Assembly: GCF_003711225.1 (NCBI RefSeq) | Contig: NZ_CP031030.1 | Coordinates: forward strand, 3,968,001-4,032,000 | Origin: Runella sp. SP2 | GTDB lineage: Bacteria; Bacteroidota; Bacteroidia; Cytophagales; Spirosomataceae | Direction: 5' to 3' | Length of the DNA: 64,000 nucleotides | Shown here: one piece after another, positions 54,241 to 63,147 of the stretch | How positions within the stretch are numbered: the first letter of the stretch is position 1 | How the letters are laid out: each line of letters begins with the position of its first letter | The notes under the pieces: generated by a model | Told to the model about the DNA's origin: nothing | The model's database searches: none | The model's input: the letters and a program-made list of their open reading frames with translations, nothing else | Translations under genes and position numbers: made by a program

Positions 54241-55269
54241 ATGCAACCTCATCCCATAAAAACCACCGTCGTTGGCTCGATGCCTTTTCCAGGTTGGCTC
54301 GAATTTGCGAGCATGAACCTCGACAAATTTGGCCCCGCCGACATCGCCGAAATGATTGACGATGCCGTGATTACAGCCATCCACGACCAAGTAAGCGCAG
54401 GACTTGACGTCATCACCGACGGCGAACAAACCCGTCTTGACTTTAACCTCTCGTTTTATGGTTTCATCAACGGAATCCAGAATGATAGCTCAGAAACCCG
54501 AAAATACGGTCCACCTGCCCACGATCAACGCGGCAAAAACAGCATCGTAGAACCCCTAACAGCTCCCAAAGGACTTGGAGTGGTGGAAGAATACAAACGG
54601 CTCAAACGCCTTGCCCCCGAAGGGCAACGGGTAAAAATGTCGATTCCTGGGCCTTATACGTTGTCGGGGCGGTTGAATCCAGGGCATTTGTACAAAGACC
54701 GCTGGGAAGTGACCGAAGCTATTTTGCCCCTTGTGCGGAAAGAAATTGAAGAATTGGTGGCACTGGGCGTTCCCGAAATTTGCGTGGATGAGCCGTCCAT
54801 GAGTTGTTACGCTTACCGCGAAGATACCCAGCGATTTGTCGATATTTTCAACCGAACCGTTGCACCTGCCGTCGGGAAAACGCGACTTTCGATGCACCTC
54901 TGTTTTGGGAATTATAAAGGTCGGTCAGTAGGAAAAAAAACATTAGCTCCCATGCTACCCGATTTTTTGGATATGACCGTCGATGAACTGCATTCCGAAA
55001 TGACCGTACTCAACTTTGCCGATGTGCATCTTTTGGAACGATTTGCTGAAAAACTAGACGTGGCCGTAGGTGTCATTGATGTAAAGAGTTATTACATCGA
55101 AACGCCCGAAGACGTCGCCGAGCGCATTCGGAAGGTATTGCCGTACGTCCCTGCCGAAAAACTAGCCGTTGCCCCCGACTGCGGCATGAGTCAGACGGCG
55201 CGCTGGGCGACTAAACAAAAATTAAAAGCCATGTGCGACGGCGCTAAACTCGTCAGAGCCAGTTTGTAG
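54241..55269 (+). CDS. MetE C-terminal-like cobalamin-independent methyltransferase (342 aa)
   Basis: The length matches a stand-alone C-terminal domain of methionine synthase II. Zinc ligands are visible as His219 and Cys221 in HLCFGN and Cys314 in APDCGMSQTARW; ITDGEQTRLDF and CVDEPSMSCYAYR are also typical. It should move a methyl group to a thiol such as homocysteine; the methyl donor of such short forms is often not the folate used by full MetE. It lies 39 nt after the GNAT gene. Confidence 0.85.
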   Translation: MQPHPIKTTVVGSMPFPGWLEFASMNLDKFGPADIAEMIDDAVITAIHDQVSAGLDVITDGEQTRLDFNLSFYGFINGIQNDSSETRKYGPPAHDQRGKNSIVEPLTAPKGLGVVEEYKRLKRLAPEGQRVKMSIPGPYTLSGRLNPGHLYKDRWEVTEAILPLVRKEIEELVALGVPEICVDEPSMSCYAYREDTQRFVDIFNRTVAPAVGKTRLSMHLCFGNYKGRSVGKKTLAPMLPDFLDMTVDELHSEMTVLNFADVHLLERFAEKLDVAVGVIDVKSYYIETPEDVAERIRKVLPYVPAEKLAVAPDCGMSQTARWATKQKLKAMCDGAKLVRASL

Positions 55270-55278
55270 AGGCTTTTT

Positions 55279-55304
55279 GAATCGGGTTTCAACTGGCCCG
55301 ATTC
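55279..55304 (+). terminator. Candidate terminator after the MetE-like gene
   Basis: The perfect 8-bp stem GAATCGGG/CCCGATTC (55279-55286 with 55297-55304) lies in the 44-bp gap between convergent genes and is followed by ATTCATATTTT on the plus strand. Confidence 0.6.
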
Positions 55305-55313
55305 ATTCATATT

Positions 55314-55670
55314 TTAAGCAACTTCAAGAATGAAGTTACCATCAATCCCCAATTTTGTATGAAGCTTTTTAGCTACTTCAAGTGTGATTTTGCGCTTCCC
55401 ATTCAATATCTCTGAAACCCTTGACGTCTCTACTTCTAATAACTCTGCTAAATCTTTCTGTTTCAGTTTCATTTCATACATTTTGAGCTCAATCATTCCT
55501 GCAAGTGTGGTCGGTCGGGGAAACTTAATAAATTCTGCTTCATAGGCTTGAATAGCTTCAGCTACCCTACGAGCCTCAACTTTTTTTTCGGGATTTACAA
55601 CCATTTCAGCCGTTAGTTCATCAAAAAGCAAAAATGCTTTTTGGTACTCATATTCATTTACAATTTTCAT
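55314..55670 (-). CDS. higA: HigA-like antitoxin, XRE-type HTH (118 aa)
   Basis: A helix-turn-helix of the XRE/Cro type lies at about 60-112 (LKQKDLAELLEVETSRVSEI, then LNGKRKITLEVAKKL). The first half (about 1-50) would neutralise the toxin. The start overlaps the end of the upstream toxin gene by 4 nt. Toxin-before-antitoxin order with an HTH antitoxin is typical of HigBA systems. Confidence 0.85.
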   Translation of the reverse strand: MKIVNEYEYQKAFLLFDELTAEMVVNPEKKVEARRVAEAIQAYEAEFIKFPRPTTLAGMIELKMYEMKLKQKDLAELLEVETSRVSEILNGKRKITLEVAKKLHTKLGIDGNFILEVA

Positions 55671-55972
55671 GGTTTATAATCAATTGTTGAAACATCAATT
55701 CTATCGTATTCATTATGTGTACCCACAAATTTGACATATACAGTTCGTATTGAAAAATGTATCAAAGCCACAAGTCGGTAGTGATTCCCTTTGATGTTAA
55801 ACACATATCTATCATTTCCTACAAAATCAACAGAATTAAACATCATTCTAATGTCCATAAAATGACCCCAATCTGCCAACAATACAATATCATACCACTC
55901 CATTAATGGCACGAGAGCATTGGGATGTTTCTCTCCAAATTTTACCAATGCTAATTTTGCAATTACCACCAT
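55667..55972 (-). CDS. higB: HigB-like mRNA interferase toxin (101 aa)
   Basis: A small protein with HigB-toxin features: a basic/aromatic core VFNIKGNHYRLVALIHF and FVGTHNEYDRIDVSTIDYK at the C-terminus, matching the RelE/HigB fold of ribosome-dependent RNases. It is the first gene of the pair and shares a 4-nt overlap with the antitoxin. It starts 8 nt downstream of an inverted repeat that could be the autoregulatory operator. Confidence 0.85.
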   Translation of the reverse strand: MVVIAKLALVKFGEKHPNALVPLMEWYDIVLLADWGHFMDIRMMFNSVDFVGNDRYVFNIKGNHYRLVALIHFSIRTVYVKFVGTHNEYDRIDVSTIDYKP

Positions 55973-55980
55973 TTACAAAT

Positions 55981-55994
55981 ATATTCCAAAATAT
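55981..55994 (-). promoter_or_regulatory. Inverted repeat upstream of the HigBA-type genes
   Basis: ATATT-CCAA-AATAT lies 8 nt before the toxin start codon, a position and size suited to binding by the HTH antitoxin. The arms are AT-rich, so chance occurrence cannot be excluded. Confidence 0.35.
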
Positions 55995-56031
55995 GTAATT
56001 TTATTACACAGAAGTAAATAAATCCTCTGCC

Positions 56032-56667
56032 TCACTTACGACTCACAAAGCGATTTCCTGTCACATAAAAACGGTACGGTAAATCAGCGCCTTGGGTAAT
56101 GCCAATTCGGGTGGTAGTCACCATCTCAAACTCCTCTAGTACAGAAGGGTAAATCTTTAAATTACCCGTCAACAGCGACGTTCCATTGTGTTCTTCGATA
56201 CTAATTCCCATGGCTTTCACTAATTTAGCGGGTCCGTTGCATAAGTGTCGAAGGGAGAGTGCAGGCTGTCGAATAGGTTTCTCATTCGACATTCTACCCT
56301 CTGCACTCGACACTCCATCGCTTCTTCTTTCTTCCATGAGTTCCATGCCTTCCGTTGGTTCCAAAGCTCGAATCAACACCGCCTCACCCACGCCCTCGTC
56401 GCTACTTGCGATGTTGACACAATAGTGCATTCCATAAATTTGATACACATAAACTGTTCCCGCAGGGCCAAACATTGCAGCGTTTCTTTTTGTTTTCCTT
56501 CGATACGCATGACAAGCGGGGTCGCCTGTCAAGTAAGCCTCCGTTTCAACGATGATGCCTGCGGTAGTGCCATCCTGGCTTTGATGTACCAACGTACAAC
56601 CAAGCAACCTTTGGGCGAGAGTTAACGTATCGTATTTTTGATAAAAGTCGAGCGTAAGTGGTTGCAT
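56032..56667 (-). CDS. mpg: 3-methyladenine DNA glycosylase, AAG/Mpg family (211 aa)
   Basis: The catalytic region VETEAYLTGDPACHAYRR gives Glu43 as the likely general base and Tyr45 as the base-stacking residue; GPAGTVYVYQIYGMHYCVNI and the NGPAKL motif complete the fold. The enzyme removes alkylated or deaminated purines from DNA. Between ELMEERR and LCNGPAKL there is an extra stretch of about 25 residues (SDGVSSAEGRMSNEKPIRQP and on) that typical members lack. It is encoded by 7-bp-period repeat DNA at about 56252-56330, and the reading frame is intact. Confidence 0.9.
   Translation of the reverse strand: MQPLTLDFYQKYDTLTLAQRLLGCTLVHQSQDGTTAGIIVETEAYLTGDPACHAYRRKTKRNAAMFGPAGTVYVYQIYGMHYCVNIASSDEGVGEAVLIRALEPTEGMELMEERRSDGVSSAEGRMSNEKPIRQPALSLRHLCNGPAKLVKAMGISIEEHNGTSLLTGNLKIYPSVLEEFEMVTTTRIGITQGADLPYRFYVTGNRFVSRK
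56281..56315 (-). repeat. 7-bp-period repeat inside the mpg coding sequence (copy D)
   Basis: Five consecutive 7-mers on the plus strand (CTCATTC, GACATTC, TACCCTC, TGCACTC, GACACTC) each end in TC. Related sequence extends to about 56250. It encodes the extra loop of the glycosylase. Confidence 0.7.
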
Positions 56668-56750
56668 AAAAACTTAATAACTGGTTGGCTACTAACTGTT
56701 AGTAGATTTTTAGATACATTTGATTTTAATAATAGTCCTTAACCAAAGTA

Positions 56751-58922
56751 ATGCGCAATCTTGTTGGGTTTTTTCTCGTTTTATTGGCCAGTTTTGGCTC
56801 GGCATACGCCCAACGTATTTACGGTGGACAAATAGACCGTCGTACCATCAATAATAATATTCCTTATGCTTACGGGGTAGGTTGCACTTTTTTTACGGAC
56901 AAAGCAGGCTACGACGCCCTTCCCGCCCAGCTTCGGTTTGGGGTGTATCGTAAAAAAGACAACCAACTCATGCAAGAATATACGGCCGACAAAAGTAACG
57001 ATGTCAGTGCTTCTAGCTCCTCTACCTCTTGTGATAAAAGTAAAAAAGTCGAGTATTTATTTGTCCGCTACAATTACAATTTGGTCTTAAAACCCCAAGA
57101 TTTTAACGACCCCGAAGGCTACTACATAGTAAACAACCCCGTTGGCCCCCGCAATCCCACTGACAACATTGTTTCCTCCCAGATTGTTCTGTACCATTGG
57201 TTTTCGCCCGCTTATTTATGGGAATATTTTGAGCCTGCCGAAGCAGGAAAAACCACCCCGCAGTGGGTGCCCCAATCGTACAACTTTTTTTGTGCCAACC
57301 AAGAGACCAACTTTAGCCTTCAGGTGGTTTCAGAACCACTAAAATCGGGACTCACTCGGTCAAGCTTTAATTTAGTTCTCTCAAATACCGCCCCATTTAC
57401 GGGAGCCAACGGCTCAATTCCTTACCAAAAAGTGGAATGGAAAGCAGGCTTTTCAGAAAATCAGATGCTCCCAGGAGGTAATTTTTACATCCCTTCGATT
57501 GCTCCAAATCTCTTTTCAAGAGATAATGGGCAAGTCGATATCCCTATTTCGGCCAAGCCTACCAAAGCGGGTGTCTATTCGATTGGTTTTTTGCTCCAAC
57601 ACAGTCGCTCGGGAGTAAAACTCAGCGAAACCTACCGTGAGTATCAAATTGAGGTCGAAGAATGTGCACCTATTCCCCCCGCAGTCATTCGCGTCTCCGA
57701 AGTCGGGCGGCCAAATGTAACAGCACCAACCACCCTCTGCGAAGGAAAATCGGTGCAGCTCAACGCGGGTACCAATCTTCCAAACACGTCATTTGAGTGG
57801 TACAAAGATGATCAACTTCTGCTAGGAAGCAAGGACTCGGTATTGGTTGTCAAAGACCAAGGCAATTACAAAGTAAAAGTCACCCGCAAAAGTGCTTGTA
57901 GCGCAGGAGAATCGTCGGTTACAGCCATCAAGATTGTACCCAATCCAAGCGTCGTTGCTACCTCTTCCAACCCATCTGGGCTATTTTGTCCAGGCACGCC
58001 ACTCACTTTGACAGCAACCTCCTCCGAAAAAAATGTAACGTATCAATGGTTACTTGATAGTTTGCCTATTTCCAATGCCACCAACAGTTCTTTGATTATC
58101 AACCAAATAGGAAACTATTCAGTCAAAATCACCGACGCTAACAATTGCACAGGCCAATCTAAACCCGTAGAAATTAAGGCATTTACCGCTACTTCGATTG
58201 GGATACAGCCCATTCCTGTACGGTGTGGTAACGATACAACAGCCCTCATTTTGATTGCCACGCCCGCAGGCGGTACTTTCAGCGGAAAAGGGGTTGTTGC
58301 ACCCAATAAATTTGTCCCACAACAAGCAGGCGCAGGAAAACACGAAATTACGTATTCGCTCAAACAGGCTGGTACGTGTGTAGATGGTTCGGCCACACAC
58401 ACGGTCGAAGTCTTAGCTGGGCCTACTTTAGAACTTGGCACCGACCAAGACTTAGCCGAGAATGGCAGCATTCAATTAAACAAAAATGGCGGCATTTCGG
58501 GCTACACCTACCAATGGAGCCCCCCCACTGACCTAGACAACACGCAAACTGCCTCTCCGACGGCTTCTCCCGACAAAACCACCACCTATACCCTCAAAGT
58601 AACCGATGCTAATGGGTGTTTTGCTATCGACAAAATTACCATTGGTATCATGAAAGGTATCCATATTCCTGACGCCTTTAGTCCCAACGGCGACGGCGTC
58701 AATGACACTTGGCTGATACGTGGTTTGGAAGAATTTCCCGAAGCGACGGTTTCTGTTTATAATCGTTGGGGGGAAGCTATTTTTTACTCTGATTCAGCCA
58801 AGAAAGCCATATTTGACGGCTTTTACAACGAAGCACCTTTGCCCGCTGGGAACTATGCTTTTATCATCCAAACAACTCCCCGAGGACACGCTATAAGAGG
58901 AAAACTCGTATTGATTCGCTAG
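56751..58922 (+). CDS. T9SS type-B (gliding-motility-type C-terminus) secreted protein (723 aa)
   Basis: A signal peptide (ending near SAYAQ) precedes about 300 residues of unassigned sequence and then Ig/PKD-like domains (about 320-395, with SFEWYKDDQLLLGSKDS; 400-475, with VTYQWLLDSLPISNATNS; and 545-630). The C-terminal domain (about 635-723) has HIPDAFSPNGDGVNDTWLI, VYNRWGEAIFYS and LPAGNYAF, the signature of type-B sorting domains. It should be carried to the cell surface or medium by the type IX system; the binding target is unknown. Its stop codon overlaps that of the convergent helicase gene in the tetramer CTAG. Confidence 0.9.
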   Translation: MRNLVGFFLVLLASFGSAYAQRIYGGQIDRRTINNNIPYAYGVGCTFFTDKAGYDALPAQLRFGVYRKKDNQLMQEYTADKSNDVSASSSSTSCDKSKKVEYLFVRYNYNLVLKPQDFNDPEGYYIVNNPVGPRNPTDNIVSSQIVLYHWFSPAYLWEYFEPAEAGKTTPQWVPQSYNFFCANQETNFSLQVVSEPLKSGLTRSSFNLVLSNTAPFTGANGSIPYQKVEWKAGFSENQMLPGGNFYIPSIAPNLFSRDNGQVDIPISAKPTKAGVYSIGFLLQHSRSGVKLSETYREYQIEVEECAPIPPAVIRVSEVGRPNVTAPTTLCEGKSVQLNAGTNLPNTSFEWYKDDQLLLGSKDSVLVVKDQGNYKVKVTRKSACSAGESSVTAIKIVPNPSVVATSSNPSGLFCPGTPLTLTATSSEKNVTYQWLLDSLPISNATNSSLIINQIGNYSVKITDANNCTGQSKPVEIKAFTATSIGIQPIPVRCGNDTTALILIATPAGGTFSGKGVVAPNKFVPQQAGAGKHEITYSLKQAGTCVDGSATHTVEVLAGPTLELGTDQDLAENGSIQLNKNGGISGYTYQWSPPTDLDNTQTASPTASPDKTTTYTLKVTDANGCFAIDKITIGIMKGIHIPDAFSPNGDGVNDTWLIRGLEEFPEATVSVYNRWGEAIFYSDSAKKAIFDGFYNEAPLPAGNYAFIIQTTPRGHAIRGKLVLIR

Positions 58923-61888
58923 GCCAACAACTCCAAAATATCTTCTTTGCTCAATGACTTCACGAACCCTTCTTCATTGGTAATCAACTCATTGAACAAT
59001 TTTTGCTTACTTCGCTGCAAATCCAATATTTTCTCTTCTACCGAATTTTTGGTAATAAATTTATAGGTAAAAACCGTGCGCTGCTGGCCAATTCGGTGGG
59101 CGCGGTCAACGGCCTGGGCTTCAATCGCAGGATTCCACCACGGATCTAAAATAAAGACGTAGTCGGCGGCCGTGAGATTAAGCCCTACCCCACCCGCTTT
59201 CAACGAAATTAAAAACACCTTCACCGATTCGTCTTGCTGAAACAACTCTACTTGTGCTTGTCGATTGACAGTGCTACCGTCGAGGTAAGCATACTTTATT
59301 TTTTGATGATGCAAGGTTTTTTCCAAAATAGCCAAATGACGCACAAATTGACTAAAAATCAACACCTTGTGCTCCCCGCTGACCAATTCTTCCAGTTTCG
59401 CTTCTATCTCTTCTAATTTGCCCGATGCTCCGTCGTACGTTTCGTCCACCATACGGGGGTGATTGGCCAGTTGTCGGAGTTTGGTTAATCCCTGTAAAAC
59501 CACCATTTGCGACTTGGCCATTCCTTCCTCTTCGATGTGTTCCAAAATAAAATTTCGGTAGTACGACTTTGTTTCTTCGTAGCGTTTTTCTTGTTCTTCC
59601 GACATTTCACAATAATGAACACTTTCCACTTTTGGTGGCAAGTCTAACGCCACCTGCGACTTATGCCGACGAAGCAAAAAAGGTTTAATCAGGGCATATA
59701 GCTTTTGGGTACGTTGCGCATCGTTTTGTTTTTCTATCGGTACCTGAAAATGTGAACGAAAATATGACTGGCTACCCAAAAGCCCAGGATTGGCAAAGGT
59801 CATCTGCGTCCACAAATCCATCGTCGTGTTTTCCAACGGTGTTCCCGTCAGAATCAGTCGAAAATTCGATTCCAACTGCATCACGGCCTTTGTCACGTGC
59901 GACGAAGGGTTTTTAATCGCCTGCGATTCGTCTAAGATGACGTAATTGAATCGGTAATATTTGAGAAGCTCGATATCAATACGAACAATGCCGTAAGATG
60001 TCAGAATGAGGTCATAATCATCAAAACGGGTCGTATCTTTCTCGCGGTAGGTACCTTTATAAACCAACACCCGCAGCTGCGGCGTAAACTTACGCGCCTC
60101 CAATTCCCAATTGTATAACAACGAAGTTGGCATCACCAACAACGACGGGCGGTCGGCCCCCATTTCTTTTTGTCGCTGCAACATGGCTAGGGTGGTCACG
60201 GTTTTTCCGAGGCCCATGTCGTCGGCCAAACAGCCCCCAAAACGGTACTGACTCAGAAAAATAATCCAATCGTAACCTGCCTTTTGGTATGGGCGCAACG
60301 TTCCTACAAACGCCTCAGGAAGTGGCTGCGCATCTATCTCATCAAAATCACGCAATTTTTCTAACTTCCGATTCATCACCACCTTGGCAAGGCTATCTTC
60401 GGCATACTCTTGCACCAACGCCAAATGGTGTTTTCGGAGCGTAAGCTGATGGTTTTCAGCATCGTATTCGGTAAAAGCAAACAGTTCAGAATACTTCGTT
60501 AGCCATGTTTCTGGAATGACCGCTACTTCTCCGTTGGGCAAAGTAAACTCTCGCTTTCGGGCTAAAATCAGGTTTTTGAGCTTCACAAACGGGATTTCAA
60601 ATTCTCCAAAACGCACTTTGGCATACACATCAAACCAATCCCGCGATTCTTCAAACGTAATATCAATCGATGAATAACCCAGAAAATAGCGTTTGGCACT
60701 TGGACTCGTTGCCGTTTGCTGCAAAAGAATTCCTGCATCTTTCAACGTAATATTGTGCGCCTGAATCCACTCAAATGCCTGATTTTTAGACACAACACTT
60801 CGACCTTGCCCCATTACTAACCCCCATTCTTTGAGGCGAAGAAGGATATTTTTCTCAAACCCAACGTTCCGTCTTACTTTATGGAAAATGTAATCATCGC
60901 CTTGTTTTTCAAGGCTTACGTTGGCATGATTGGCAAAGCTGTCAAACTTAAAATTGAACTGACCGTACTGAAACGACAACTCAAAAACCACTTGGCTCTG
61001 GTCATAATCTTCGGCTACTAAGGCAGACTCCGAGTTGTCCTGCGCATTGAACATCGTCAACGACCCCAATTTAACCGACGTCGTTTGTTCAGTAATTGTT
61101 AATACAGGCACTACCGACTCTTTTTCATACCTGATTTCAAAGCCTTTCCCTTGGGCGTAAACCTCATAACTAGCAATCAGGGGGGCAACAAATTTTCGGT
61201 AATACTGTTCCTCTACATTTCGCGGAATAATAATATGGTTCTTTGAGAGAAACGGGCGGATTTTTTTTCCGTCCACGCTTTTATCAAAATGGTACAACTT
61301 ATTGTCAATCAACAACCAAGCTGGTTCGTCACAAATCAACATGGCGTTGCGATGCCTAATTTGAAGCCGCTCTGTGTCGTATTTTAGAATGGGAAAATAA
61401 TGCGTATTTTCTTCGTTTCGTACAAAATGAAAAAACACCTTGGCTTTGTCGGGCATTCGTTCAATGGGCATCCATGCAGGATTATTATCGCTCCCCATCA
61501 CATATACCCGTTTCCCCGCCAACTTGTCAAGAATCTCAACTTTTCGCCGCTCAATGTAATCACTAATGGTCTCTTGCAGCAATTTATCCCCTTTTTGGGG
61601 GTCATATACCTTTTGAAAGAAGTCGAACGCCGACAGTTTTTTTGGATTGAATTTCTTGAGAATATGATCTTGCTGGGTATCTTCAATCAATTTAACTAAC
61701 TCAAAATCAACAGTATCTAAACCAGCTGCAAATTCGTTGACATTTTTGGTAGAGACAATCTGATTCAGCAACGTCAGTTCATTTTTGGAATTGATTTGGA
61801 CCATATATGAACCAAACAAATACCCAAGATACTGATGCTGAAACAGCGAGTAAACAATCGCAAATGGCTGACTTGTAGAGACTTTCAT
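58919..61888 (-). CDS. SNF2-family DNA-dependent ATPase/helicase (989 aa)
   Basis: The N-terminal about 500 residues are a bacterial SNF2-associated region of beta-rich character without a visible SWIM zinc finger. The motor follows, with Walker A DDMGLGKTVT (Lys562) and a DESQ box in VILDESQAIKNP. The helicase C-terminal motifs are LISLKAGGVGLNLTAADYV and DPWWNPAIEAQAVDRAHRIGQ. These proteins translocate on double-stranded DNA and remodel DNA-bound proteins, often RNA polymerase. It is transcribed alone, with a 281-bp upstream gap that contains a terminator-like hairpin on its own strand. Confidence 0.93.
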   Translation of the reverse strand: MKVSTSQPFAIVYSLFQHQYLGYLFGSYMVQINSKNELTLLNQIVSTKNVNEFAAGLDTVDFELVKLIEDTQQDHILKKFNPKKLSAFDFFQKVYDPQKGDKLLQETISDYIERRKVEILDKLAGKRVYVMGSDNNPAWMPIERMPDKAKVFFHFVRNEENTHYFPILKYDTERLQIRHRNAMLICDEPAWLLIDNKLYHFDKSVDGKKIRPFLSKNHIIIPRNVEEQYYRKFVAPLIASYEVYAQGKGFEIRYEKESVVPVLTITEQTTSVKLGSLTMFNAQDNSESALVAEDYDQSQVVFELSFQYGQFNFKFDSFANHANVSLEKQGDDYIFHKVRRNVGFEKNILLRLKEWGLVMGQGRSVVSKNQAFEWIQAHNITLKDAGILLQQTATSPSAKRYFLGYSSIDITFEESRDWFDVYAKVRFGEFEIPFVKLKNLILARKREFTLPNGEVAVIPETWLTKYSELFAFTEYDAENHQLTLRKHHLALVQEYAEDSLAKVVMNRKLEKLRDFDEIDAQPLPEAFVGTLRPYQKAGYDWIIFLSQYRFGGCLADDMGLGKTVTTLAMLQRQKEMGADRPSLLVMPTSLLYNWELEARKFTPQLRVLVYKGTYREKDTTRFDDYDLILTSYGIVRIDIELLKYYRFNYVILDESQAIKNPSSHVTKAVMQLESNFRLILTGTPLENTTMDLWTQMTFANPGLLGSQSYFRSHFQVPIEKQNDAQRTQKLYALIKPFLLRRHKSQVALDLPPKVESVHYCEMSEEQEKRYEETKSYYRNFILEHIEEEGMAKSQMVVLQGLTKLRQLANHPRMVDETYDGASGKLEEIEAKLEELVSGEHKVLIFSQFVRHLAILEKTLHHQKIKYAYLDGSTVNRQAQVELFQQDESVKVFLISLKAGGVGLNLTAADYVFILDPWWNPAIEAQAVDRAHRIGQQRTVFTYKFITKNSVEEKILDLQRSKQKLFNELITNEEGFVKSLSKEDILELLA

Positions 61889-62196
61889 ACACTCCTAAAT
61901 GCAGTACAAACACCTTAACCAAGTGTTCATTATCCCCAAAATGGTAAGGGCACTTTTTGAACACTTACAAAGATACAAGTCAAAGCCAACATCACAAATT
62001 GAAGATAAAGGCCATAAAAAAAGCGGCCTAAGCCGCTCTCTATATCATCGTAGGTTTTTTGTGAGAAAAGTCAACATTTGTAATGTGATTGCAAATATCT
62101 GTAAATCCTAAACGAAATTATTATTCGTTTTTTGCCTTAATTTGTGCTTAATTATCATTTTGATACAAAGTGAGCGACAACCCGCGACAATCAAGC
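61889..62196. other. Intergenic region between the SNF2 gene and the AraC gene
   Basis: The stretch has no credible ORF. It holds the divergent promoters and, on the minus strand, a stable terminator-like hairpin at 62015-62038. I could not place promoter elements with confidence. Confidence 0.6.
62015..62038 (-). terminator. Terminator-like hairpin in the leader of the SNF2 gene
   Basis: The stem AGCGGC/GCCGCT (62023-62028 with 62033-62038) with a 4-nt loop is followed on the minus strand by eight T residues broken only by one A. No gene ends nearby on that strand, so it may attenuate the SNF2 transcript or end a small RNA. Confidence 0.55.
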
Positions 62197-63045
62197 ATGA
62201 AAACCGAGTACGAAAATATCACTCCCGACCGAGGCAGTTCGTTCAAAGTACTGCATTGGCGCTCGCACGAAGACCGTTTTTTTTGGCACCAGCACCCCGA
62301 ATACGAGATTGTTTATATCCATAAAGGCTCTGGGAAACGGCACATTGGACAACACCTTTCGCATTTTGAAGAAGGAGAATTGATGTTTATTGGCCCCAAT
62401 GTTCCGCACCTTAATTTTGGATACGGTGCAAACTACGAACACGAAGAAATTGTGGTGCAGCTGCGCGATACCTTTCTTGGTGAATCATTTCTTCAAAGTC
62501 CTGAATTACAGGACATCAATCGCCTTTTTGAATTATCTAAAAAGGGGCTAAACTTTTATGGTGAAACCCGACAAGAAGTCGCTAATCTTATGCTTACACT
62601 CCCCCAGCTCAGTCACTTTGAGCGCCTGATTCAACTGTTGATTATTTTGCAAAAACTTGCTACCTCTAAAGAATATAATCTACTAAAAATCAACGGCATT
62701 AGCTACGAGCACAGCCACCGCGAAGAAGCACGTATTCGGCAGATTTATGGGTACGTTGAGCAACATTATCAACGTGAAATAGATGTTCAAACTGTGGCTG
62801 ATTTGGCCAACCTAACAGTCCCGTCGTTTTGCAGGTATTTCAAAAAAATCACCCAAATGACCTTTACCGATTTTGTCAACGAATACCGCATCAAACAAGC
62901 AAGCAAACTGCTCGTTCAAAACCAGTCTGTGACAGATGCGTGTTACAGCAGCGGATTCAATAACCTTTCTCATTTTACCAAAACATTCAAGGCTGTGACG
63001 GGCAAAACACCCCGCGAATACAAGAAAGCCAACGATTTGCTCTAA
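62197..63045 (+). CDS. Cupin/AraC-family transcriptional regulator (282 aa)
   Basis: I prefer the ATG at 62197; a GTG nine codons upstream (62170) is possible. An N-terminal cupin-like sensor domain (about 15-95, FWHQHPEYEIVYIHKGSGKR; LMFIGPNVPHLNFG) is followed by a C-terminal AraC DNA-binding domain (about 185-280, VADLANLTVPSFCRYFKKIT; SGFNNLSHFTKTFKAVTGKT; PREYKK). The type usually responds to a small sugar or related ligand. No target gene is adjacent on its strand, so the regulon is unknown. The last codons form the left arm of its own terminator. Confidence 0.92.
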   Translation: MKTEYENITPDRGSSFKVLHWRSHEDRFFWHQHPEYEIVYIHKGSGKRHIGQHLSHFEEGELMFIGPNVPHLNFGYGANYEHEEIVVQLRDTFLGESFLQSPELQDINRLFELSKKGLNFYGETRQEVANLMLTLPQLSHFERLIQLLIILQKLATSKEYNLLKINGISYEHSHREEARIRQIYGYVEQHYQREIDVQTVADLANLTVPSFCRYFKKITQMTFTDFVNEYRIKQASKLLVQNQSVTDACYSSGFNNLSHFTKTFKAVTGKTPREYKKANDLL

Positions 63046-63064
63046 ATCGCTGGCTTTCTTGATT
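63022..63064 (+). terminator. Terminator overlapping the 3' end of the AraC gene
   Basis: A 17-bp stem with one mismatch pairs 63022-63038, which is coding sequence, with 63044-63060, which begins at the stop codon. GATTTTGG follows. The hairpin is unusually long and uses the last codons of the gene. Confidence 0.8.
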
Positions 63065-63070
63065 TTGGTC

Positions 63071-63139
63071 GGGTTGTGAGCAACCCTTTTCACGGTTTTC
63101 GTCGGGTTGTGAGCAACCCTCTTCACGATTTAGCAACCT
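63071..63139 (-). repeat. CTYA-loop hairpins between convergent genes
   Basis: Read on the minus strand, two perfect hairpins GGGTTG-CTCA-CAACCC occur at 63071-63086 and 63104-63119. Each is preceded by CGTGAA(A/G)A and followed by GAC. A decayed third unit (GTGAAGAGGTTGCT) lies at 63131-63147. The unit matches the family at 47380-47451. Confidence 0.85.
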
Positions 63140-63147
63140 CTTCACGG

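Noticed and set aside
56252-56330. Frameshift or pseudogene in the 3-methyladenine DNA glycosylase
   Set aside because: The extra stretch keeps the frame and all catalytic motifs flank it intact, so it is treated as an insertion in a working gene.
61400-61699. Plus-strand 99-aa ORF opposite the SNF2 gene
   Set aside because: Shadow of the helicase N-terminal region, with no signal peptide or motif.
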